Positions 48,701 through 58,300 of a stretch of 64,000 bases of DNA are shown one piece after another. Each line of letters opens with the position of its first letter. Positions within the stretch are counted from its first letter, which is position 1. Below the pieces are notes generated by a model. The model worked only from the letters and a program-made list of their open reading frames with translations, made no database searches and was not told the DNA's origin. The stretch covers positions 27,419,249 through 27,483,248 of the forward strand of contig OZ038423.1 of assembly GCA_964036155.1 (NCBI GenBank), in the 5' to 3' direction. The stretch comes from Diploscapter coronatus. Its lineage: Eukaryota > Nematoda > Chromadorea > Rhabditida > Rhabditidae. The position numbers were made by a program, and so were the translations under genes.

Positions 48701-50736
48701 TGACTTTTTGAGATATTAGATATTTTGTCAGATAGCCGTTTATCTAATTTCGAGGATTCCCATAAATCTTGCAATTCTTTTTAAAGATAGAAGATCAATT
48801 TTGACTATTTCAAACTCTTATTAGACCTCTACATTCTCGTTTTTCTTTTAAAATATTTTGAAACATAAGGTCCATTTTCATCCTTCCTAATATTATATCA
48901 CATCTTGGATAAAACAATCTTCTATTCGTTTTGTGAAACTATAGCATCAATTTTAACAAATCAAAAATATGTTCAGTTCTGTCTGACATCGGTGCGGCAG
49001 CAGAGGTTCAAGAGGTGTGGCTGTCTGCGTGCTACCCTCTGAATGCAGCCCTCATCGTGCCCAGGGACGAGCTCAAAACCCAAATAAGGCTAAACATCGC
49101 CCACATCATCGAGTCAACATACCCGCATTTGGTCAATCGAGGTAATTTTTTTGAACCAGGAATTTTGATAGGGTAATGAATATGAGAAAAATACTATCGA
49201 AAATTCACCCAAATTTTTATATGAAAACTTTGAAACATAAAAAAAATTTTAAAGTTAAAAATTTCAGTTTCGGAAGCGATACTGCGTCTGTTAATGGACT
49301 CAGTGCAGGACGACAGTCGATTCGTGACGGTCTTTCATTTCGTCGGGGCTTTCAAAGGCAGACACTTCGCCCCCTACGTCGAGAACATCGCTCATGATAG
49401 TCAGTTTTTTCTTCAAGAAAATCACTCCTTTTAAAAATCAAAGATGTTTAAAATTTTTCTTAATGCTTCTTGAAAGTACACGATAATGTCTATTCTGAAA
49501 AGGCGATTTAAAAGTGATCTATTCAGAATGGGTTCATAAAATTTTTTAAAAGACTTATTATCAGATGCTTTGAAAGCTAAGAAATTTAGAAAAATAACAT
49601 ATGTTTCTCCATTTCTTTAAATATCAATTCATTGGAATTCTCAATTCTCTGACGATTTAGTTGAATAAAAAGCATAAAATTCAAATTTCCAGCCTGGATG
49701 GTCTCGTACCTAGACACTCAGCAGCCCTCGAAGATTCTGCAGGTGGTCGATCGATTGGCGAATGTTCCAGTTGTACCTCCCTTGCAAACACTGAAACATT
49801 TGGGAATGCTCCTCACCGCGGAAGACGAGAAAAGCATCGTTATTATCGGTGAGTTTGAAGAAATCGATATATTTCGCGAGGTTCTTAAAATGAAAATTTC
49901 GCATTTTAAAATATAGATCTCAGAATTCTAGTAATCAAAAGAAGATATTCAATACGTTTCGAAAAATCTTTATCTTGGAAAACTAATTCTCCATGTTAAT
50001 TCTCAAACCATATTAGTTTGAAAAATAAACAATAATTTTTAGAACGCTACCTCTCTTCTGCTCGAGGCCACCTCCTATCCGACCTGCTGAGCTCGTACCT
50101 CTGCTTGCTAGAAGCCGAGGAGGAAAGCGCTAGACTTGGAGCGCTCAGGGCTTTGGAGCTTTTCAAGGTTAGAGGAATTTATTGGCTTAAAAATAGGATT
50201 TTTGTCAGAAAAGTTGAAATATTTTGGAAGAAAAGAGCATAATTTTTGGAAAAAGCGGTAATAAGTTTTGAGAAATATAATTTTTTTAAAAGAAAAATGC
50301 AATTTATGAAAAGAGATGACAAAGTGATGAAAACATTTCTTTGGAAAGCTGAAATTTGCAGAATCCCCGCGTGATCAAGCAAGTAGCCTACGTCGTGGAA
50401 AACGACGTCTCCCAAGAAGTTCGTGCGAAGGCCAAAAAACTCGTGGCCGTCCTCACGCCAATGGCGTCTGGAGCGGGGGGATCGATGAATAGGCAAGCTT
50501 AAAAATCCTAAAACAATACAAATTGAAAGAAGATAAATCGTGAAGAAATGTATTCCTTGAAAAATACGATTAAAATATTCACATAAAGTTTATGCAAAAA
50601 GATGGAAAACAATTCTAAAAAGTGACACTTTTGCAAAAATGCGACTTTTAGGAAGCCTGAATCATCCCCGATTTCTACGAAGCTGGAAAAAGCGCCCACA
50701 CCAAGCCAACTACCAGACGAAATCACTAGAATCTAG
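15732..50736 (+). CDS. RIPOR: RIPOR/FAM65 family Rho-interacting cell polarization regulator
   Basis: Thirty-two exons keep phase throughout, giving about 1281 aa: 15732-15830, 15912-15976, 16229-16348, 21664-21815, 23490-23647, 23876-23983, 27837-27953, 28134-28212, 28442-28565, 30481-30619, 37859-37962, 39941-40034, 41962-42067, 43906-44028, 44370-44472, 44626-44692, 44982-45127, 45576-45740, 46000-46090, 46313-46464, 46708-46879, 47051-47172, 47551-47671, 48014-48091, 48243-48347, 48495-48636, 48977-49141, 49268-49399, 49693-49848, 50043-50167, 50362-50492, 50652-50736. Residues 1-387 are Pro/Ser-rich and unrecognised. The conserved N-terminal RIPOR region begins in exon 11 ([14 protein letters not shown]) and includes [33 protein letters not shown] and [20 protein letters not shown]. 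The C-terminal third is a helical, ARM/HEAT-like region. RIPOR proteins bind active Rho and steer polarity and membrane traffic. The last intron uses AG/GCAAGC; without it the frame ends at 50502. Confidence 0.88.
16349..21663 (+). other. RIPOR intron 3 (5.3 kb)
   Basis: AT-rich with several long pyrimidine-rich blocks (20160-20300, 20500-20600, 20720-20960) and purine-rich blocks (17160-17420). It holds the first copies of the CTATTTCTC-type motif and a GAGCGCGCGCGCTTTC island at 17472-17487. A 115-codon minus-strand frame at 16393-16740 has no family resemblance. Confidence 0.6.
23984..27836 (+). other. RIPOR intron 6 (3.85 kb)
   Basis: AT-rich; no gene, RNA or clear element recognised. 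Open frames of 60-107 codons occur on both strands but lack recognisable motifs. One TTTGAAACCTAAC copy of the GTTTCA-type motif lies near 24100. Confidence 0.5.
28820..30450. mobile_element. Inverted-repeat DNA element (1.63 kb) in RIPOR intron 9
   Basis: Roughly 28820-29373 is the inverse of 29890-30450; for example GTGTTTCCAGGGGTCCGTCG on the left recurs inverted near 30420-30438. TTA sits at both outer edges (28817-28819 and 30451-30453). A 3-base TTA target duplication with GGACC/GCAAAG-like ends would suit a PIF/Harbinger-type non-autonomous element, but the class is inferred. The right edge lies only 30 bases from the acceptor of exon 10. Confidence 0.7.
36414..36494 (+). tRNA. tRNA-Trp (CCA) with a 10-base intron
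   Basis: A full cloverleaf folds: acceptor GAAGCCA/TGGCTTC, D stem GTGT/GCAC, anticodon stem GCGAA/TTCGT, T stem CGAGG/CCTCG with loop TTCAACT, discriminator A. The loop reads C-T-CCA-G, then a 10-base insert (36450-36459) at the usual tRNA intron position, then A. The internal A box TGGTGTAACGG and B box GGTTCAACTCC fit RNA polymerase III promoters. The anticodon at 36446-36448 is CCA. It lies on the same strand as its host gene. An intact fold argues for a working gene, but tRNA-derived pseudogenes can look similar. Confidence 0.75.
37030..37320. promoter_or_regulatory. CpG-rich island upstream of the RIPOR core exon
   Basis: In a strongly AT-rich intron this stretch is rich in CG dinucleotides (GGCTCGGTCCTCG, GCTTCGCTCCGGC, TTTCGCGCGG, TGCCGCGCGAGC). 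It lies about 550 bases before exon 11, where the conserved RIPOR region begins and which carries an in-frame ATG ([10 protein letters not shown]). An internal promoter for a short isoform is an inference; a decayed element or foreign fragment would look similar. Confidence 0.3.
38140..38460 (+). mobile_element. MITE-like repeat, copy 1 (RIPOR intron 11)
   Basis: About 320 bases, closely matching 63130-63445 in the same orientation. Ends are imperfect inverted repeats: ACTCAGTCATGTTGATTAAC at the left and, inverted, ACTCGGTCGTGCTGATTAAT at the right. No coding capacity. No target duplication could be defined. Confidence 0.75.
43341..43379. repeat. Inverted pair of the CTATTTCTC motif
   Basis: AATGCTATTTCTC at 43341 and GAGAAATAGCATT at 43366 form a perfect 13-bp stem around a 12-base spacer in RIPOR intron 13. 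It is the only place where two copies of this recurrent motif face each other so closely. Confidence 0.6.
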
Positions 50737-52255
50737 AATGTTCTAGAAAGAGTCAGATTTCTAGAAAAAAACAAACGAAAAATGATACGGAAAAATCCGG
50801 AAAATGCAAATTAAAATTTTTCTATATCATTTTGCCCTCAGCTTGCCATGGCGAAAACCATGACACTATTTTAATGCTAATTTTCGGGGCATATTTTGTA
50901 AATTGTCTGGATTTTAAAAATTTACCGCCCCAATTTTTCTTTGAAACTCCGAATATCGATAGAATACGATTAGTTAGGAAGTAGGCCTGTAATTTCTTCT
51001 CAAGAATTTTATTTTTTAAGCGATTTTACAAGTTTGCTACTTTACAGTGATAATTTTGACACGATGTAAAAATAGTGCCTTACAAAAATTATCCTTTCTC
51101 TGAAGTTGTATAGAATTTTATCGGGCCATTTGGGAAAATCGTACTTTTTCCAGATTGCCTTTTCCGATCAGTTGTAATTTGATGTTTGAAAACTGAAAAT
51201 GCTCAAGTTTTGTAAGTTTTATTATATTTAGAAGGATTTCTTGAGCTTTCTGTAAAAGCTTATCCTATTCTTTAAAAGGACGAACTTTCCAAAAAGTTCA
51301 AAAATTTGACAAGACTTTAGAACGAACCTTTCAAATATCGTTGTTATTTGTGATATCCCCCAAATTTTTACTCTTACGAACATAATAGTCAAACCGCAGC
51401 CGTATATCATACGTAAAATATTCCGTCCTATTGTATTTTATTCGGACACGAAATGAAGAATTTTCACATTACACTACTAGTTAAAGGAATTCTGAAAATT
51501 GCACGAATAAGAAAAAGCTGGAACGAAAATGAGGGGAGACCTAAAAGTCATGCGGTGCCCGAAAAACGGTATAATAAAATTGGCATAAACATAATGCAGC
51601 ACGGCATTCCAAATTTTTATTACAAAAAAAAAACTAGAAACAGGTGGGTTAGAAAAAGACTTAAAAGTCGGTCTCGGAAAACATCGGTCCGAGATTTTCC
51701 TGCCATCGGCTAATATCAGACCGATTTTATGTATCGTTTTTCAGGTAAATTTATCGTAAAATACATTTTAGAAGAAAGAATCTCTAAAAATGAGCAACAA
51801 ATAGCATGAAAGCCCTCCAAATATTTAACAAGATGATTTCATAAAATTGCCGGTTTTCGAAATTCTGAAATACTAAATCTTCTAGAAACGCTATAATACT
51901 CTCTACTGTTCTAGAAAAAATAAGTGACACTTCGGCAAAATGATAAATGGATCGACGAAATAATTACAAGTATTTTCTAAATAAGAAAAATAGGGAATAT
52001 GGTACTCTCTCAAACAAATTCGGGCGAAAAAATCGACCATTTTTTATTTTTTGAGAGAATAGAGGTTTATAAAATGCGGATTTCTGATTTTTCTCTTGAA
52101 AAGTCATCCATTTTATAAGAAAAATCGCTAAATTAGAACAAGAAATGGATGAACCTTCCGAAAAATCCCTAGATTTCTAGACCTAGCATTTTATAGTAAA
52201 TTCGGTAAGTTAGAAGTAAAAGGTTACATTTCGAGAAAATAGATTTTCAGACTTC
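50737..52255. other. Convergent intergenic region
   Basis: Separates the 3' ends of RIPOR (plus) and ADP/ATP translocase (minus). AT-rich, with an 86-codon plus-strand frame at 51453-51713 rich in Lys/Arg/Asn that resembles no family I know. No element or RNA gene was recognised. Confidence 0.4.
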
Positions 52256-54772
52256 CTAATAGAGTTTCTCGGTTTCGTTGTAGAGGGCCAAAACGAGCGC
52301 GGCACCCCAGCCTCGCAACGCGTTCACTAGCGCTCCGTTGAAGAATGCCTTCCAGCCCTCGTGTACAAGGATGTACTGAAAAATTTGGGATCTTTATTTT
52401 TATAGAGCATTACATTTTTTACCTTTCCGAAACTTCGAGAACTTTCATTCCCAAAATGAAAAGTTTTTTTTTTTTTTTTAAATGTATCCCAAAACAACTT
52501 AATTATGATTCTTTTTTCTAAAATATCTAGAACATATTTTTTCACGAAAGGATCTTCAAAATATTATTTAGAAGAATATTTTAGAAGTTTTTTTAATTTG
52601 TTTAACCTTAGCGCATCCGATCGTTCCCTTGAAAGGCATCTGCTTCTTTCCTGCATTCATCATCAATCGTCTGCGAATTGTGTCTAGGGGATAGCCGAGA
52701 TACGCCGCGACCAGGGTGACGACCTGAAAATAAAAATTTTTCCTATTTTTTTGTTTTATAAAAAACGATCAAGGGGTCTCGTACATCAAATCTATCTCAA
52801 AAGGACCAAATTTGGTCAACTTTTGAAACATACCTCTTCCATTTTCTAATTTTTATTAAACTTATTTTTAATTTCAAATTTGTAGAACTACAAAGAGGAG
52901 ACTCAGCAGATTATCTTTAAAACCAACATTTAGAGACTTCTTTGAAACATCAATTATTTTATTTTGAACAAGTCCAAAATAGGAATTCAACAGACTATCC
53001 TTAAAATCGATTTTTCTAATTAAACAAATTCAAAGAAGACTAACAAATTAGCCTCAATACCTAGAAATTTAAAGATACTCTGAAACATTTTTATCTTCAA
53101 TTTTGCACCCACCTGCCCTAAAGCGAAGGCCCGCCAGAATCCGAGCCTCTGGCCGTCCTTGGCGAAGTAGGGTTTTCCCGAATCGAATAGCCCATAATAG
53201 AATCCTCGGTAAATGAAAATGTATTGGATCGATGGTACGAGTCCTCTGAAAACTTCTTTTATTTGAGTTATAATCCGCAGAAAAAATCTCGTTTGTTTAA
53301 TTTCATCTTCTCTAACCTGTAAAGGCCCTGCATGCCGTCGTGTTTCGCGATTTTCATCGTGCAGTCGAAAATCCCTGTGAATTCTCGGTTCTGGAAAATA
53401 TATTTTTTTTACTTTTGTAAGGGAGATTTTTTTCTATTTTTGAAGAATAAATTTCAAATTTTATTGTTTTTTGTTTTCGTGAAGATATTTTCATTGGTTT
53501 TTTTCAGAAAACTAACCGTTTTAGCTTTGCCCATATCTACCGCCAACCTCGTTCTGATGACCTCTAGTGGGTAGATGATGATGATCGTCGCGACACCCCC
53601 GGTTGCGGCCGCAGTTAGATTTCCTGAAATTTATCTCCTTAAACCTTTCTTTATGAAAAAGTCAGCCTTCTCTTTTCCAACACTTTCTTTTACAGGAAAA
53701 TTCTCAAACAAACATTCGTTTCTTTTTAATTACCCGCGAAAAACCTGGCGTGGTTGGTCTTCGGGTCGACACCAGCGACGAACCACTTCTTGAAGTAGTT
53801 GATGAACGCGAAGCCCAGCGACTCCCAAAAATATTGAGATAATTACCCCCTAATTAGCTGAGTTAATTGCTCATTTATCCAAAATGAATTGTCTAATTGC
53901 CTCATATTAATTGTCCAGCTCTGATAATTACCTGACTGCAGGCTCGAAGAATATTCACCCAGTTGCCGCGCCAGAACGAAAGGAAACCCTGAAGTCGGTA
54001 ATTTTCTGGGTAATTAGGGGATAATTAGGATAAGCATCTAATTACCCTGATATCTCTAGTTAGTTACCTGTTCCTTGGGCAGTCGGATAAAGCAGTCAAC
54101 CATGCCCTTGTATCGTTTGTCGACTGCAATCGTCTCTTGACCGCTTTGAAGCTGAAAAATTGAATAAGCTTCAGGAAAATCGGATTCTCAAATTTTTAAA
54201 AGTATTTTCAATTCTTCTTTTGACAGTTCAAATAGCAAATTTAAAGATTTAGAAATATAACTTCTCCAAAATATCATTCCTCAGAAAATATGCGAAAAGA
54301 ATTAAAAAATTTTAAATGATCAAATCGGGATCTTTATCTTTGCAAAAATGAGACCACTCAAGCAACCTGCAGCACTAATTTGACCCTTTCAATGGGAGCG
54401 ACGACGGTTTTGGCGACGGCCGCAGCGAACGCCCCGGCCACGAAGTCCTTCGAGAAGCGCACCGCATCTTTTCGCTCCACCACTTAAATTTCTCTTGCTT
54501 TAATTAAAATTCGTACTTTAAACTTTTTAAGTTGATCTTTATTGTTATTTTTAACGACCTCCTGGAAAGCCTATCTAATTCACGATCCACCCATTTGAAA
54601 TTTTCGCTAGCTTTTGAGGAAAATAGTGTCATTTTTAGCAGAATTAGTTCAAAAATTGGATGAACTCTCCAAGAATGTTTATTTTTCAAAAACTCGTTAA
54701 AATAAATAAAATTTTATTTCTTTCAAAATTCAAGATCTCACATTTAGTCACTACCGAGTCCCGATTTGACAT
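52256..54772 (-). CDS. ant: ADP/ATP translocase (mitochondrial carrier, ANT)
   Basis: Ten minus-strand exons, all in phase, 301 aa: 54772-54755, 54474-54367, 54151-54068, 53988-53932, 53821-53734, 53623-53517, 53390-53317, 53245-53113, 52723-52607, 52375-52256. Three carrier repeats are seen with motifs [21 protein letters not shown] and [39 protein letters not shown] and [16 protein letters not shown] are ANT hallmarks. The protein exchanges ADP for ATP across the inner mitochondrial membrane. The nucleotide-carrier signature RRRMMM reads RRRLMM here. The start is uncertain: MSNRDS on a tiny first exon, downstream of a TTTCAG that could be a trans-splice acceptor, joined to an exon beginning [11 protein letters not shown]. 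Length and order match the family closely. Confidence 0.92.
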
Positions 54773-55344
54773 CGTGTCGAAATAGTAGAGAATCCGAATA
54801 CAGCGTTCTTCTCGTCAAAAACTTCACATATGGAATATGCGGATTTCTGAAAAGAAAATAAGGATAAAATTAAAAATAAACAAGAAGATTCAAATAACGA
54901 GCGTAGTTCTGGACTAAACGCGTAAAATCAAAGCAAGTCGAAAAAGATAAATTGCAAATATTTTAATCAAAATCAATCACGAATCACGTCTTCGATAAAA
55001 TATCACAGATCATAGAAAAAAGCAAATAAAGTCACTTTAAAAAAATAAAACCCGATTCGATAAAAATTAAACTTTTTTAAAGAAAAGGTAGATAGCATTG
55101 GCTGGAAAAAGATAAAATTCTGAGCAGGAAGAAAGGCGAAAAACCATGAGGTTCAACGATGTTTCTTAAATTCTAGAGATAGAAAAGAAGAACAAACAAA
55201 ATAAAATGGTGAGCGAATAAAAAAAGATAAATATTTCAAAGAAAAATGGAATTGAAAGTTCAAGAAAAACTTTCCCGCTTCAAAAAAAAACTAAAAAGAA
55301 GGAAAGAAAAGAAAATAATAAAATTATTAATGAAAAAAACAAAA
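54773..55344. other. Spacer between SKI2 and ANT genes
   Basis: 572 bases between two same-strand genes (SKI2 helicase upstream, ANT downstream on the minus strand). A TTTCAG acceptor lies about 70 bases upstream of the ANT start. Purine-rich stretches fill the SKI2-proximal half. An operon-type arrangement is possible, but the spacer is longer than the ~100 bases usual in nematode operons. Confidence 0.4.
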
Positions 55345-58300
55345 TTATTCGGTAGTGTAAAGACTGGCGGCGAAGACGATGTCCCTCTTTATCGCGGCAC
55401 TGACTTCTTCCATCTTCTCGAACAGCGTCGGGTCGCCCACAATTCGGGCCGCATTTCTGCAAATTAATTTTTGTCTAAGTTATCTTCTTATTCAGACTTT
55501 CAAGAGTTGCCGAATGATATCAATCTGTTATGGTTTTCATTTAAAAATTGTTCAAGATTTTTTCGCTTCAAAAATATTCTAAATTCCAAAAGTTATCCGT
55601 TTTAAATTCTTACCTGACATCCTTAACGACTTCTCCCAGCCTCTGAATGCAGCGCACAATCTGGCCCTCCTGACAATCAGTGATCTGCATGATTTCGGCG
55701 AAAGGCTGAAAATTTGTAATTTAACGCAGAAAAAGTGGACAAACTTATAAAAAATAAATAATGAGTTCGCCTATTTTTCTATACGAAAAAAATTTAAAAA
55801 CTTCGAATTTAGATAAATTTTTAGACAGCCCCTAAAATAGTCCCATTTTTTCAACGGGGTAGGTGGGACAACTTTAGACGCTGACAATCTAACAGTAAAG
55901 AAAGATCGAAAAATCCTTATCAGCCTATTTAAAACGTTCATAAAGTATTCTTTCACGAGTTGGTAAGAATCATGGAATTTTTTTAAATGCCTCTTTCAAA
56001 ACTCGCCTTTCCCATGGCCCACTCGTAGACGACCTCCATGAGATCGTACTGAATCTCATCTCTGGGCGCCACGATATTCGCCCCCACAGCCTTCACTGCT
56101 TCATCGATCTTCTTCGACTGCTCCTGGCAAATCTCTTGCAGCTGAAGTTTGTTTGATTTATGCATTTTTACATAAGTTTCAAAATTTCCTATAAAACGTT
56201 AAAAAGCAATTCTTAGTAATAAGAGGATGTTTGGGGAAATCAATTTTGTTAAAAAACTTCAATATTTTAGATGTTTCATAATTTTCTATAGAAAATTTAG
56301 AAAACTTTTAAATATTGCGACGAGCGAATCGAATGTAAAGACATTAAAAAAGTCAAGTGTTTCGATGGATTATGTACGTTTCGAAGCAAAACATTATGCA
56401 CATTTTTCACGGAAAAATCAATTCAATCTTTTTTCAGAAAAGAAACTAACCTCAACAAAAATGGAGCCCTTGGGGAATTTCACTTCCTGGTTTCCGGTTC
56501 TGGTTTGGCAAGTGGTCGAAGAAATTAGGGCGGCCACCTGAATTTTGTTTGTATTTTTAGAGAATTAAAAAGTCACCTCCGCGAAGTTCCGATTATGCAG
56601 CTTGTAGCTCAGAATAAGTTCAGTTATAAAAAGTTCCTGAAAATTTTATTTTATCTTTTATTTTTTCTGGATTTTTTCTAAAATAAAAAAATCACCTGAT
56701 GATGTATTTCACAGGCCACTCGTCCCTTGAACTTGACCATGTTCTCATCCGAAATGTAGTCCAGGTATTTGAGCACCTGAAAATTGAATAAAAAAAATTC
56801 GATAAAATCATCTGACAAATTATTCCCTAGTGTTAGCACAAAACTCCTTACAAACTAAAAATAAGTTTCAAAATTTTGATAGTTAATGAACAAAATTTTC
56901 TGTAATCTAATGACGCTTCATTATTCAGAGATAAGTTGCCTTATCTTTTTTTGTCGCAATGCAAGGTTTCGAAACTGCTATTTGTTTTCAAAACTTGCAT
57001 ACAAATAAATAAAGAAAAAACTTCTGGATTCTATTTTCTAATAATTATTCTCATAAAAGTAAGGCATTGTAAAAAAATTGAAAAAATAAAAATTAAAAAA
57101 ACTTACATTCAAACGATTCTTATAATCCTCACTGAGCATCAGTGCGCTGCTTGACAGGGAATGCTTCAAAGCCTCGGCTTCCTTCTCGATCACGCACTTT
57201 TGACGGATGTAGCGAATCTGAAATTTATATTTTTTTTATTTTATAAATTCAACCAGCTGTATCCAATTTATTATTTCTCCTAGCAGTTCAAAATAATCGA
57301 AGGGTTTTTTGAAGCATATCATTTTCCATTAAAGATTTTCTTCTATTGATTTTTATAGATAAATGTCGGTAAGTCAGAAAAGACTTATGATCTATTTGAT
57401 TAGGAATTTAAAGAAATATTCTTGAAACCTATTTTTTTCGAGAGGAAAAAATAAACCCACGTGTTCCAGTAAATTCTCGCAGGATTTGGCCGGGTAGTCC
57501 ACGGAAGTAGCCGCGTTTTCTTGACTAATTACAGTATCAATCTGAAAAAAACGAATAAAGCTTGAGAAAATGCATCGTTTTGAAAAACAGAAAACTCACC
57601 AAGAAAGATAAATCCAATTCCTTGACAGCGTTCTTGATATCTGTTGAGAGTGTGTACATCTGAGAATTGAATTTTTAAAATTAGCTTCCAAATTTCACAA
57701 AAACTCGCAATTCGAAATTGAAAACAATCCAAATTTGGACTCGTCGATCAAAAAATCATTCAAAAATTATGAAATTTTGTCGAATAAGTTTCAAAACTTT
57801 CCTAAATAACAGATTTTCACTGAAACTGGTTGTTGACCCCTTCTTTGGTTGGAAAAAATAAAATCAGCAAAAATACCTGAATCGTTCCATCCCGAATTTC
57901 ATTGCTGACTTTGTCAATCTGCAGGACCAAAGAGTACAATTTTTCCGGGATCTGATCGAATCTGGAAATTTTAAAATGACAAATTTCTTGAAATAACCCT
58001 GAATCTATTTTCGAATTTCAAAATCCACATATTTTTCTATCTTTTTACTTCAGTGAGAAAAAGTCTGATCTTCAAATCTTCCTAAATTTTAGTTTTCTAC
58101 TTCTGTGAAAATATTCTTGATTTCTAAATGTGTCTAAACTCCTGTAACTCTTTGAAAATACTTGTAGGTCAGTTGGTCATTTGTCAGAATTCAAAAGTTA
58201 TAGGTTGTTTCAGAATTCCTTTTCCTTTTTCTCTTTCATTCACTTTCTATTTTCCTTTCTGTCTATAGGAATATCCCTTTCACTAATAATTGCGAGCGCT

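Noticed and set aside
51453..51713. 86-codon Lys/Arg-rich frame between RIPOR and ANT
   Set aside because: No resemblance to a family, no splice acceptor or conserved features; could be chance in AT-rich DNA.
55280..55462. rRNA or snRNA genes
   Set aside because: I looked for rRNA-like and snRNA-like blocks in the GC-richer stretches (for example here and at 37.0-37.3 kb) and saw none; this one is the SKI2 terminal exon.
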